DNA of 64,000 bases. It comes from Cranoglanis bouderius (lineage: Eukaryota; Chordata; Actinopteri; Siluriformes; Cranoglanididae). The translations under genes and the position numbers were made by a program. Within the stretch, counting starts at the first letter, position 1; every line of letters begins with the position of its first letter. Where the stretch lies: positions 26,456,269-26,520,268 of the forward strand of contig CM042540.1 in assembly GCA_023630585.1 (NCBI GenBank). The letters run 5' to 3'. Positions 21,214 through 31,645 of the stretch are shown piece after piece. The notes beneath the pieces were generated by a model. The model was not told the DNA's origin and made no database searches. It saw only the letters and a list, made by a program, of their open reading frames with translations.

Positions 21214-23553
21214 GAGCATTTAGACCAATAAGACCCGATAAGATTTATGTGTGTGGTTTTAATAACTCATGGCATAGATCTAATCCAAACAATATTTCCA
21301 AATGAATGCAGGTCAGTCTTTTACCAGTATAATCAATTTAATCGGGATATGCTATTTTTGTAGCCCAAATAAGCAGAATTCCAATAAATATGTCAGATTT
21401 ACTTCTCACTGGACGTTTAGTAGTGCATTTGGCACCGAAAAACACTTCATTGCAAAGACTTACAAGGCATTTTCAAATAAAACACAATTTAACCATTTTA
21501 ACATAACTACTTTTGGCGTAACAATATTCACCCCAGGCATAATCCTAAACTGTTGTACTTCTCCATCGTTTCACCAAGACCCAAATTCCCTAATAATTTC
21601 ACAACTTTGCTTTGAATTGACATTTTCATGTTGAAAATATGCTCTAATTGCACAAGAACACACTATAACCCTATGCAGACAAATGGCTTCCTTTAAATCA
21701 TTACCTACGTCTATCTGAGCCATCATGCCCAACGTCACACCTCATTCAAGCAAATGGTGATCCAGAAACAAGAACTAAAAAAGCACCCCACACACATTTG
21801 ACATCTCTACTTAAGAGCGAAATGTCGGCTAGTTGGGGAATTTATAGAAAAGGACAGAACAGATTTATCCTTTCCATGCTTGTAAATGCTGAGTATGCAA
21901 TTATCCTTATAATGGAGGCGTTGTGTCCAAATTGGAGCCATTAAAATGATTTAACTGGGCGAAGATTGGGCCTGGCATTTGTGAGGATGTGTACACACTG
22001 GGAGTTAAGGAACGTTTAATCACTGCGTTTTAGAGCCTATTAGGTGAAGAAAAAGGACCAGTGCAAGCCCAGACCAGCCGAGATGCCAAGCTACTCATTA
22101 AGTCATAGTTTTATTGCCTTCTGTTTGTTTCATTTCTATAGAATCTACTGCTAATTAGCTTGGTTTTTTTTTTTTTTTTTTTTTTCTTTTCCTCCTGTAA
22201 GCCGTTTGAGAAATAATTTTCACACATTTGGCTGGTTGGCTTTTGGCTGCACTTTTCTACTGGAACCGCCATTTTTAATAGACAGTTCTGTGAAGAGATC
22301 AACTGCAATTATTTTTGGCTTTTTGAAATTCAAATACATGCTTCCATTGGACTAAATGCACCAGTCTGAAGGTTATTGTAAGTTTTGAAAGCGTCCATTG
22401 ATTATGAACCATCGTTGGTGGCAATGCTAACACCACCAGGATTCGCCAGGACTTTTGTTTCCTGTGGTCTGATTTGAGGACTCCATTGCAAAAAGACTTC
22501 AGCGTGGGCTGATCTCTGTGTTGGCACTGCCACTTTATTTAACAGCTGGTGTTCGGTGCACATCAAGCAGACCACCTTTTTTCCCAACCAATCCACTCTA
22601 CATTCACTCTACATAGATGCTACCCCAACAATAGGCACATTCGGTCATTCCCATAAAAGCTCATTTTGTGTTTGATCCGTCTTGAAAGACGCCTCTTGAA
22701 ACGCAAAGATGTCTTGATGTTAAAGGGGTTGCAGCATCTCTTTTCCTTTCCTTTTTTTTTTTTTAATCTCCATCCAGAAGAAAGGGCAGTGTCTGCAGTG
22801 TCTGCTTTTCTTCCTTTCCGCCCTTTGCTGGGTTTTATCGAGCCGGCCAAGGCTGCAGAGAGGCAGGCACCCTGGCGAGAGCTAGTAAAGCATTTATTAG
22901 CAGCTTTGCACTGGCATAATATGCTGGCAGCCAGAGAGGCACTCATGCTTGGCCTTTAACTTTCTTGTGAAGTTCAGCCATACATGAAAAAGGGGCACAG
23001 CACAGCCTCTAATATATTCTTCATTCATATTGTATCAGAAAAGGAAGAGATGGTGGGTGGGGTGAATAGCCAAAAAAGAAAATGTAAATAAAAAGCCTCT
23101 GGAGGTCGGTGATGTTGTACTGCGCCGGCTGCATGTCACGTGAGTCCATTTGCGATTCCCAGCAGAGCTCCTGAAACCGGGAATGTGTGAAAAGTCCTGT
23201 TGCAGGCTGGCTTTGTGCATGAGCTGTGTACCATAACCTGCAGCACCTCAACAAACATGGACAGGAAGGAAGCCTCTTTTCCCACACTCAAACTTTGGGG
23301 TGCAAAGCTAGAGTCTGTAGTGCGCATGAGCTAATAGAGGGGGAGTGGAAAGAGGAAAAGGATGAGTTCACCTCATCAGAGATTTTCTCATCTAGAAAAT
23401 TGAGGTCATTTTCAGTTCAGCTGTAATATTTTGTGTATGCATGTAGAAATTGTGGGAATTTAGACTCTCTCGTTCGGGTTGCGGTCCTGGCATTTAGGAT
23501 GCAGTGGAGCCGATGAGGAGGGCACACGCTAATACAGAACAAATGAATTCCTA

Positions 23554-23555
<2 letters not shown>

Positions 23556-23602
<47 letters not shown>
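23556..23602 (+). repeat. (CT)n microsatellite serving as polypyrimidine tract of slf1 exon i
   Basis: About 23 CT units end 19 bases before the first base of exon i, where the branch-point and pyrimidine region belongs. Its length may vary between individuals. Confidence 0.9.
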
Positions 23603-23606
<4 letters not shown>

Positions 23607-23621
23607 TCGATCTTAATGTAG

Positions 23622-23714
23622 GGGAGACACTTCTTCATCGAGCCTGCAAGAGAAACCAGGAGGAGACGGTGCTGCAGATCCTCAGAATGCCTGGAGTGGA
23701 TGCCAATGTTAAAG
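23622..23714 (+). CDS. slf1: slf1 coding exon i (ankyrin repeat 1)
   Basis: The exon enters and leaves in phase 1. The peptide starts GETLLHRACKRNQEETVL and ends GVDANVK. It is a classical first ankyrin repeat with the TLLHRA turn. The acceptor sits about 20 bases after a roughly 47-base (CT)n microsatellite that serves as the pyrimidine tract. The donor is GTAGGT. The codon split at its end (G|AC) encodes the aspartate that in TONSL helps bind histone H4. Confidence 0.93.
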
Positions 23715-24083
23715 GTAGGTCTCCCTGTCTCTCCTCCCTTAGACCCTTCCCATCCTTCCCAGCCCTTTTTAGAGAATGAGAGAGAGGTGTACGTCACTGG
23801 TCTAACTTTAACGATAGAATGAATGAGGATACATTCTGCACAACCTTAACATGTCAGTGTTTTGATTTTCTGACCTATTGTTCTTTAATGTGTCAAAATG
23901 TTGTTGTTGTTGTTTTAAATCAGAATGAATTAGATGCATATAAATACTGGAGAAGACAAAATATCTCAGAAGATTTGTTTTAAACAGGATACATTTTTGC
24001 TGTGCTATACAAAATAATATTTTCAGCAAGGCATATGCCAAATCAAAACTGTACTGCTACTAATGGAAATGTTGTGTACAGTA

Positions 24084-24200
24084 TATACTCACCGGTCACT
24101 TTATTAAGAACGCCTGTACACTTGATCATTCATGCAGTTATCCAATCAGCCGGATACAGGCCAAGTGCGAAAACCAAAAACGTCCAGTGAGTGGCAGAGA
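24084..24200 (-). mobile_element. end fragment of a TTCCTAATAAAGTG-type repeat
   Basis: TATACTCACCGGTCACTTTA and what follows is the inverted counterpart of the end at 25599. The fragment includes ATCATTCATGCAGTTATCCA and GTCCAGTGAGTGGCAG, with internal deletions. It ends about 60 bases before slf1 exon j. Confidence 0.7.
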
Positions 24201-24256
24201 CAAAGTTGTTTTTATCATCAACTTCTAAGTTTAAATGCTGTCTAACACCTGTGTAG

Positions 24257-24439
24257 ACCATGCAGGCTGGACTCCCCTACATGAAGCATGTAACCATGGC
24301 AGCGGAGAGTGTGTGAGGGCTCTACTGCAGCACTGCCCTGGCCTGCAGCTGGACAGCCAGGTAGAAGGAGTGAGTCCACTCCACGATGCCCTGCTTAACC
24401 AGCACACCCACATCGCCAAGATGCTGCTCCGCCATGCCG
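24257..24439 (+). CDS. slf1: slf1 coding exon j (ankyrin repeats 2 and 3)
   Basis: The acceptor is CTGTGTAG and the donor GTTAGT; phase 1 in and out, 183 bases. The peptide contains two ankyrin repeats: DHAGWTPLHEACNHGSGE, then VEGVSPLHDALLNQHTH and IAKMLLRHAG. The tryptophan, glutamate and asparagine of GWTPLHEACN and the aspartate of PLHD match the residues by which TONSL and BARD1 read unmethylated H4 lysine 20. Fragments of one repeat family lie on both sides of this exon in opposite orientation. Confidence 0.95.
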
Positions 24440-24746
24440 GTTAGTACACACATGCACACACACACACACACACATCACAAAAATACTGGTGCGCCATGTA
24501 GGTGCACACACGTATACATACGCATTAGGGATGTAACCAGATAGTAACACATTATTCAGATTGAACAGATAATGTGCTCTAAACAGATGCAAATAAGATG
24601 TACACTGTTACTATACACTATATTACTATTACACTATATATATACACAAAGTAGCCTGAAATTCATAAAAGAAATATACTTTTTCCATAAAGCCCACACA
24701 CACACAAAGACCACGTACTGTGCACAGGGCCTCATATCTCTGCTGA

Positions 24747-24777
<31 letters not shown>

Positions 24778-25195
24778 TACAAAACTTGTATGTTCATTGT
24801 ACGAGTGTTTTTTTTTGTTGTTTTTTTTGTTTTTTTTTTGTCAGTGATAGTCACTGTTTTTAAACGAAAATCTTCCTGGAAAATCATGCAGGTGTTATAA
24901 TACAATAAAAGGACACCATTTTGATTCGCAGCAGCACTGCATCCCAGCCTCATAGTAGATTCTAAAAGGGTCTCCAGCTAATTTTTCTGATCTTTTTGGA
25001 ATGTAACAAACCCCAAAAAATCAAGTAAATCTAGTAAAGGGTTTTTTTTTTTTTTTTAGGTGGCTATTGCCATCTATAAATAATATTTCTCTGATTTGGG
25101 AAAGACATTGTTGTTTTGAAAGAACCATAGCTTTAGATAGAAAGCTTGCCAGAAAGTTCCACAGGGTATTACTGGTTCTTTTTCTATTCTTCAAA

Positions 25196-25599
25196 TATCC
25201 GGTTTCGGTGAGCCTGTGCCCACTGTAGCCTTAGATTCCTGCACAGGAGTGTGACCCGACGTGGTGTTCTGCTGTTGTAGCACCTCAGAGCTTTACATCT
25301 TCAGCATTCTGAGATGCTTTTCTGCGTACCACGGTTATAAATAGTTGTTATTTGATTTACCGTGGCCTTCCTGTCAGCACGAACCAGTCTGGCCATTCTC
25401 CTCTGACCTCTCTCATGAGTAAGGCGCTTCCACCTGCAGGACCATTCTGTGTAAACTCAGAGATTGTTGTGCGTAATAATCCCAGGACACTAGAAGTGTC
25501 GGGGGGGGGGGGCATTTTCTGCCACATGATTGACCTTTTGGACAGTTGCATGAATGAACAGTAAAGGTGTTCCTAATAAAGTGGCTGGTGAGGGTATAC
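25196..25599 (+). mobile_element. end fragment of a TTCCTAATAAAGTG-type repeat
   Basis: The segment runs from GGTTTCGGTGAGCCTGTGCC through CCAGTCTGGCCATTCTCCTC to TTCCTAATAAAGTGGCTGGT. It is the same family as 50945-51660. It is inverted relative to the fragment at 24084-24200. No coding capacity is seen; the superfamily is not assigned. Confidence 0.75.
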
Positions 25600-27383
25600 A
25601 TGTTGGTCAGTGTTGTAGAAGTACCACCATTTATCTCGGTGTTAATATCATATCGTCATATCGCCTTGCCCTAGTGCACATCACTTACTCATGTGCAAAA
25701 CTAGCACATATACACGCACATCAAAACACACTCTTTAGATCCAAAGCCCTTCTAAGACTCCGTTGAATTTCAGAAGCGCTCGCTCGTATCCCCAAGTGTA
25801 CACTTTCATATGCTAACTGCCCAATCTCTTTCCTCTTCTATGAGCATTATATATGTGAGCTATTCTCTGTACATAGGCATATTAGAATATTATTTGATAT
25901 TACTGTGACTCAGTATTTCAGTGTGCACGTTCTAGCTCGAACTCCTATGAGAATCGTGGCAGCGCTTATTGATATTGGAAGATGGAGGCGTCTTTTCATG
26001 TAGCACAGAGAGTCAGGACGGGAGGGGGGGAGGGGGGAACCGTGTCATTTCTGCTTTAGTGGAGGATGCCAGTGAATACACATTTTTCACTGCAGTTAAG
26101 TCCATTACAGGTAATGGAGCAGTGTGGACTACTGCGCATTACATAAGATAATAAATGAGACGAGGACGTCTAAATCTGGACCTGCTTTATAGAGTACCAC
26201 CTCATATGGTGCATCTTCGGTCCTTTTCACTCAGTTCAGCTTTAAGCTCTTTGAAATACTCCTGAACTTGCTATTTTTAATGAGTAATCGAAGTAGAGTA
26301 ATAAATTTTCATATTTTTAATGCTCGAAAAAATGTGAAAAATAGCCTGTGAGCATTTCCTTGTCCTTTATGAATTGTGAAAGCGCTGAATCTCATGCGAC
26401 ATGTAAACACACTGCAAGGATGGCTCGATGACGGTTAAAGCATGAGGTGGGGGGAGAAAAGGATGAAACAAGCTCTTTCTGTCCCACACGCCCCGACACT
26501 GCTCGCCGCTCTCCTCTGCTCCGACTAATTATAGTTAATTTGATTCCGCTCTCCCATTAACACATGTACATATTCTGGCCTCAAAAAGTAAATTAGATTG
26601 GGATTGTTTGGTCCCGGTGAGAATGTTTTTTTTTTTTTTTTTTTTTTTTTTCTTTCCAAGCCGGCAGAGATTGGCCCAATAGAAGCGAGTGAAAAGAGGT
26701 CAGAGGAGGATGTTTGGGAAAATTAGAAGTGTGATGTGTCTGGGAAGCAGACAGCTACTTGAGTACCCATGACACGCGCATTCATACGCATACTGAGCTT
26801 GACATTGTGCTGCTTGTCATTCTGCTGCAGGACATTGCTGTAGAAATGCAGTGTTGACTGAAGTTTATTTTAGAGTGCTCAAATGAGGCTTTAAAGTCAT
26901 ACTGCGATGTGTTGATGCCACAAATTTTGTGGCTGTGTATGGGGGGGGGGGAAGGATGCCTCCCACACTGATTTGTTTTATTGGACTGTAGTTGAGTTTT
27001 CTCGCATTTCTACATTAGTTTTATAGCAGTGATGATGCATATGCTGAGTGAAAGTTGTTGGCGGTCTGTTTTGCACGTTGGTTCTTTGATGATTGCCGAT
27101 TGACGTTTTGCACGTCTGGTTAGGTTTAGGTTGACTTGTTGAGTTCGCCTCTTTTGCTTGTGAAGAGCTTGTTTTTGACACCTCCGGTATTAATTGCATG
27201 CCCTTTCGGGGGTTTGAGACGACCTCTGATTCTGTGAGATTGACTTTGATATGTTATATAATCTATATTGTTGATATTGAGGACATTTTGATTTATTAAG
27301 ATTAGAGACTTTGGTTTATAGTTAACTATAGAAATGTGGGATGAATTATGTAAGTTTTTGCGTGGGATTCTGTGTGATTTGTG

Positions 27384-27388
<5 letters not shown>

Positions 27389-27439
<51 letters not shown>
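27389..27439. repeat. (AT)n microsatellite
   Basis: About 25 AT units in slf1 intron j-k. Confidence 0.97.
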
Positions 27440-27445
<6 letters not shown>

Positions 27446-28419
27446 ATGATTTGGCGTATTGAATGTGTATTGTGTGCAGATATGCGTGTTCGATATAATG
27501 TATGATTCTATGGAATGAATATTGAATTCGTTTAATAAAGCTTTGATTAAAAAGGTAAGCCGGCGTTACTTGGCTAACACAGTAGGATCTGCTTAGCTCG
27601 CTACCACTGTAGAGATTTTCACTGTCCGCATTCTGAATGTATTCAGTGGAGATACCAGGGGAAAAGGTGAATTTTCCAACAAAAGAAGGAGCTATACCAT
27701 CGCTTCATCGCTTCAGGCCTTCGGGTTTTGTTTTTTTTTACCCCTCCCCCACCTGCCTTGATGCTGGCTCTCATCCATGAAGTTGTGCTTTCTGCAAATT
27801 GCTAACATCAAGAAGCATTTTTAAGCGAATGATGGAAAAACACATTAAATCACATTTGACCAGTTTGAGAAATCTTTATAGGAAATTTTAATTAGATTTG
27901 AAACCACATACAAATGTGGCTTAGGCTTTATTGGAAATAAAAATCAGTTTGTGTGTTTTCTGCTCAAACACTTTTGTATTCAGATCGACTATGCCAAGAA
28001 GTCCAATTTGAGCTGCTTCTCTAAACAAAGTTGTAGTGTTTTGTCTGTTATACCAGACATACATTGTGTATTTGGACGACCATCCCATCCCCCACTCCCC
28101 CTGAAATGTACTATCAGCACTACATGTGGGTTTGATCATAACCTCCTTGCTGTGTTCAGTACTTTTTCCCTCTGTCCTCCTTAGCTATGCAGGCAGGCAG
28201 CACGCTTTCACCTTGCTCGTGCCGATAGTTGCTTTCATCTACGCCAAGCAGGTCAACTGTTCCAGCGCCCCAAACACAGCTCTCTCAATTGCAGCATCCT
28301 CCCCATGAAATAATCATTCCTGCTGGAGGACACGGGCTCAGCTACAGGTTCAGACTTGCTCTCTAACCCTAGAGCTCTGGCAGGCTGTGACTGAGGGTGC
28401 CCTTGCCCTTATTTTGCCC

Positions 28420-28420
<1 letters not shown>

Positions 28421-28451
<31 letters not shown>
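28421..28451. repeat. (CA)n microsatellite
   Basis: About 15 CA units. Confidence 0.97.
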
Positions 28452-28454
<3 letters not shown>

Positions 28455-28984
28455 CACAACCAGCTGTCTGCTTTTTAAGACTTAAGTTTTGAAATTTTGT
28501 ACAATCAGAAACTCCTTCCTGATTGGAATGGAGCACGACACGCCAACCGCAGCAGCTCGGATCCAAACAGTGGTGGAGTTAGCCAGGAGGAGGAGAGGCC
28601 AGTGAAAGAGCCTTCACGCGGCTGCTATGGCTCTCGCATCTTAATGGAGATGCAGTGGCAGTGAATGCAGGGTTTGAATGAGAGACGGCTGGCATGGCTC
28701 AGGGTGCTGTGGGTTCAGGGCCAGCTTTCGAACAGACTGTGGGGGTCCTTGTGAAAGCGGGGCAGCAAGTGCTGTTTGATTAAGGGAAAAGCCAGAGCTC
28801 ACGTCACCGATGACAAATTACTGTTGAGATCTGCTAGATTCGTTTTTACGAGTTGGGTATCTATTGATTATGATAGTGAACTGAAATTCATTCTATACTA
28901 CAATTATTAGGGCTTATTTTTCTTTTGTAAGTGTAGGATATGATCAGCAAAGCTTTGTTATAAACAAAAAGCAGTGAAGTGACA

Positions 28985-29141
28985 TTACATTTTACATTTA
29001 CTGAATCTCATTTATGCAACTCAGCAGTTTAGGATTAAGGGCCTTGCTCAAGGGGCCCAACAGGGACAGCTTGGTGGTGCTGGGATTAGAACGCATGGCC
29101 TTCCCATCAGCAGTCTCATGCCTTAACCACAAGCCCATCAG
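28985..29141 (-). mobile_element. degenerate V-SINE copy
   Basis: Shared words with the other V-SINE copies are GGGCCTTGCTCAAG, CAGCTTGGTGGTGCTGGGAT and GCCTTAACCAC. The conserved GTCGCTCTGGAT core is deleted and the tRNA boxes carry changes. It is an older copy. Confidence 0.65.
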
Positions 29142-29513
29142 ATTAGCTTTTTGTTAAAAAAAAATACATTTAACAGATACATTTCCACCAATACCTGCCT
29201 TAATACTTTTTTCCATTACTGACAGGAAAAAGGGCAGGCCAGACATAATATACACACCACTGATTAATTTGAGCAAGCTTCATATAATCTCAGTGGTTAA
29301 TAACTTTTTAGACGAGAATGGCACAGAAAAGAAATGATTGAGCACAAGTAATTACAAACAGCTCTTTTATTGCGACGTAGTTTCCTTTCCAATATATAAG
29401 TCGCATTATTCACTAAAATTAACATGTCCCGCTGTCATGCGTTTTTCACTGGAGTGAATTCTGCAACATGTGTGCAGAATTACAGTATTCAATCTGTAAA
29501 AATAAATAAATAA

Positions 29514-29519
<6 letters not shown>

Positions 29520-29590
<71 letters not shown>
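29520..29590. repeat. (TA)n microsatellite with AAAT leader
   Basis: About 35 TA units follow an (AAAT)n leader and precede a T run. Confidence 0.97.
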
Positions 29591-29599
<9 letters not shown>

Positions 29600-29994
29600 T
29601 TTTGGAAAATGATATTTTGGATGTCACTCACTGCTGCTGAGGATGGCCCCACATGGACAGCCTGAAGATCATTGAGATTACGGAGGATGGTACCACTTAA
29701 AAACCACGAAGATGGCTTTGGACCTCAATTCATATGAACAGTTATGCTGTGATGGCTTTTAGGACTGCAGTTGCCACAAACAGTTTTATACTCTCTTAAG
29801 TCTCCGTCAGTGAACACTGGATAAGTTCAACAAAACAGACTTCATCTGAAAACTATAATGAATTTCCTGGTTACACAATTGCACTTTATGTCATGTAGTA
29901 CACAGTCATAGAAGGGAATTATTTATGTTTGCACTATCCGGTGTCGCGCAGATGAGGATGGGTTTTTACATTAAAAAATTTATATCCTAAATGT

Positions 29995-30075
29995 ATATAT
30001 TTCTATAAAGCTGCTTTGTGACAATGTCCATTATTAAACGCGCCACACAAATAAGACTGAATTGAATAGAATTAA
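29995..30075 (+). repeat. 3' tail of a fish retroposon
   Basis: TATAAAGCTGCTTTGTGACA and ACAAATAAGACTGAATTGAA form a tail seen in many fish retroposons (CTATACAAATAAAATTGAAT type). The head is missing. Confidence 0.5.
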
Positions 30076-30570
30076 AACAGTTCCACCGTACTTTCGTGTA
30101 TTTCATGCATCAACAGCATTTATTCACTAAAATCAAAAGATTTGTTAATATTTGTCAAATATTCTAAATACTTACATTTACATTTATTTATTTGGTTGAT
30201 GCGTTTATCTAATTTGAGACAGGATACAATTGGCAAAATATTTTTTCACATAAAATCCTCTGAATGGAAACCCTGCCTTACTGATTACAGGAACTCCAGC
30301 TGAGTATAATATTGATCCAGTAGCATGTACTGTGGCCAGAAAGGTGGGAAACATCCAGCAGTTAAGTGACGAATCTTACTCATGTTGCTCATGAGGCTTT
30401 TTATCATGAGGATTTCACATCGTGCAGATTTTATTAAAAAAAACAAAACAAAAAGGAACTCAATCAGTCAAAAGGTTTACTTCTGGTTACTGAGGTTAAG
30501 GTTAAGGGGTTAGATTTAAAGAAGGCCTAGTTTTTGGGTTAGCATTAATTAGCTGCATTAATAATTATGC

Positions 30571-30571
<1 letters not shown>

Positions 30572-30631
<60 letters not shown>

Positions 30632-30767
30632 TGTATGACATGCACCAAAAAAAAAAAAAAAAAACCTGACTGTGCTGTAATACCAGATCTTTATCTGTGT
30701 GTGTCAGGGTTGTTGTCATGGTCAATGTGGGTTAGCTCAGTAAAACGTGACTGTGCACACACTTGTT

Positions 30768-30813
<46 letters not shown>

Positions 30814-30988
30814 TGTGTGCGTGTGCATCATGTTCATAATATGACTGATGCTAGCAGTTCGTGTTCTGATGTTCTCTGGCAGATTACTGCTCTGCCTTTT
30901 ACCTTGTTACAATCTGCAAGCAGTACATCCAGACTGTAGAGAGATGACGTCTGACTGTCTCATTCTCACAGTCATGTACACTCTCTGT

Positions 30989-31033
<45 letters not shown>

Positions 31034-31140
31034 CACACGCTCTTGTTCTTTCCTCCCCTCCTCCCCATTTTGACTCTTCTCTATTTCTAGTCTTTGCCTG
31101 CCCTCTAAAGGCCAAGAGGCTTCTTACTGGTTGTGTGTGT

Positions 31141-31210
<70 letters not shown>

Positions 31211-31595
31211 ATTTGCATGCAAGTTCCTCAAGTGGCAAAAGCACAAACGTTGGGCAGGAATTCTTCTGCTTCTGTTCCACTCTGTATGTGTGTATGAAAA
31301 AGCGCATGGCATACGGAGCCTAATTACAGACATTCACATCTAATCCTCCAGGTGTTTTATTTATCTGCCAAGCACAGTTTTTGCCACAGTAAGCCAATAC
31401 CTGGGCTCAGTTCAATCACTCTCCGTGATGCAGGAGCCAATATCTTACTAAATCCAGGCCAGTCATGTGTATGTGTGTGCATGCGTGCACTGACAGATGT
31501 GGATTTCATGGGCTATTGTGAAGAATAGGCAACGGCTCATACCATTGTCCTGGGGGAGGGAGGCCTGCACGTAGCTTGCATTTATCAGCGAATGC

Positions 31596-31643
<48 letters not shown>
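30572..31643. repeat. cluster of five TG/CA microsatellites
   Basis: Tracts lie at 30572-30628 (TG), 30772-30826 (TG, interrupted), 30991-31038 (CA), 31132-31208 (TG) and 31599-31643 (TG). The middle one is inverted relative to the others. Cysteine-valine and threonine-histidine frames here are artefacts of the repeats. Confidence 0.95.

Positions 31644-31645
<2 letters not shown>

Larger units (their letters stand above)
17292..23621 (+). other. slf1 intron h-i
   Basis: The intron contains Tc1 relics (18310-19350 and 19370-19705), a LINE-type tail (18938-19014) and microsatellites near 20749-20782, 21126-21210 and 23556-23602. The stretches 17292-18300, 19706-20748, 21211-22600 and 22960-23550 show nothing recognisable. 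The part 22660-22960 has the balanced composition of a possible conserved non-coding element. Confidence 0.55.

Noticed and set aside
20913..21231. Open frames ending in long YIYI runs
   Set aside because: They are translations of the (TA)n tract at 21126-21210 and have no other support.
23417..23797. 126-residue minus-strand frame with an RERERE run
   Set aside because: It is created by the (CT)n microsatellite and overlaps slf1 exon i antisense.
30575..31343. Cysteine-valine and threonine-histidine rich open frames
   Set aside because: They follow TG/CA microsatellites in both directions.
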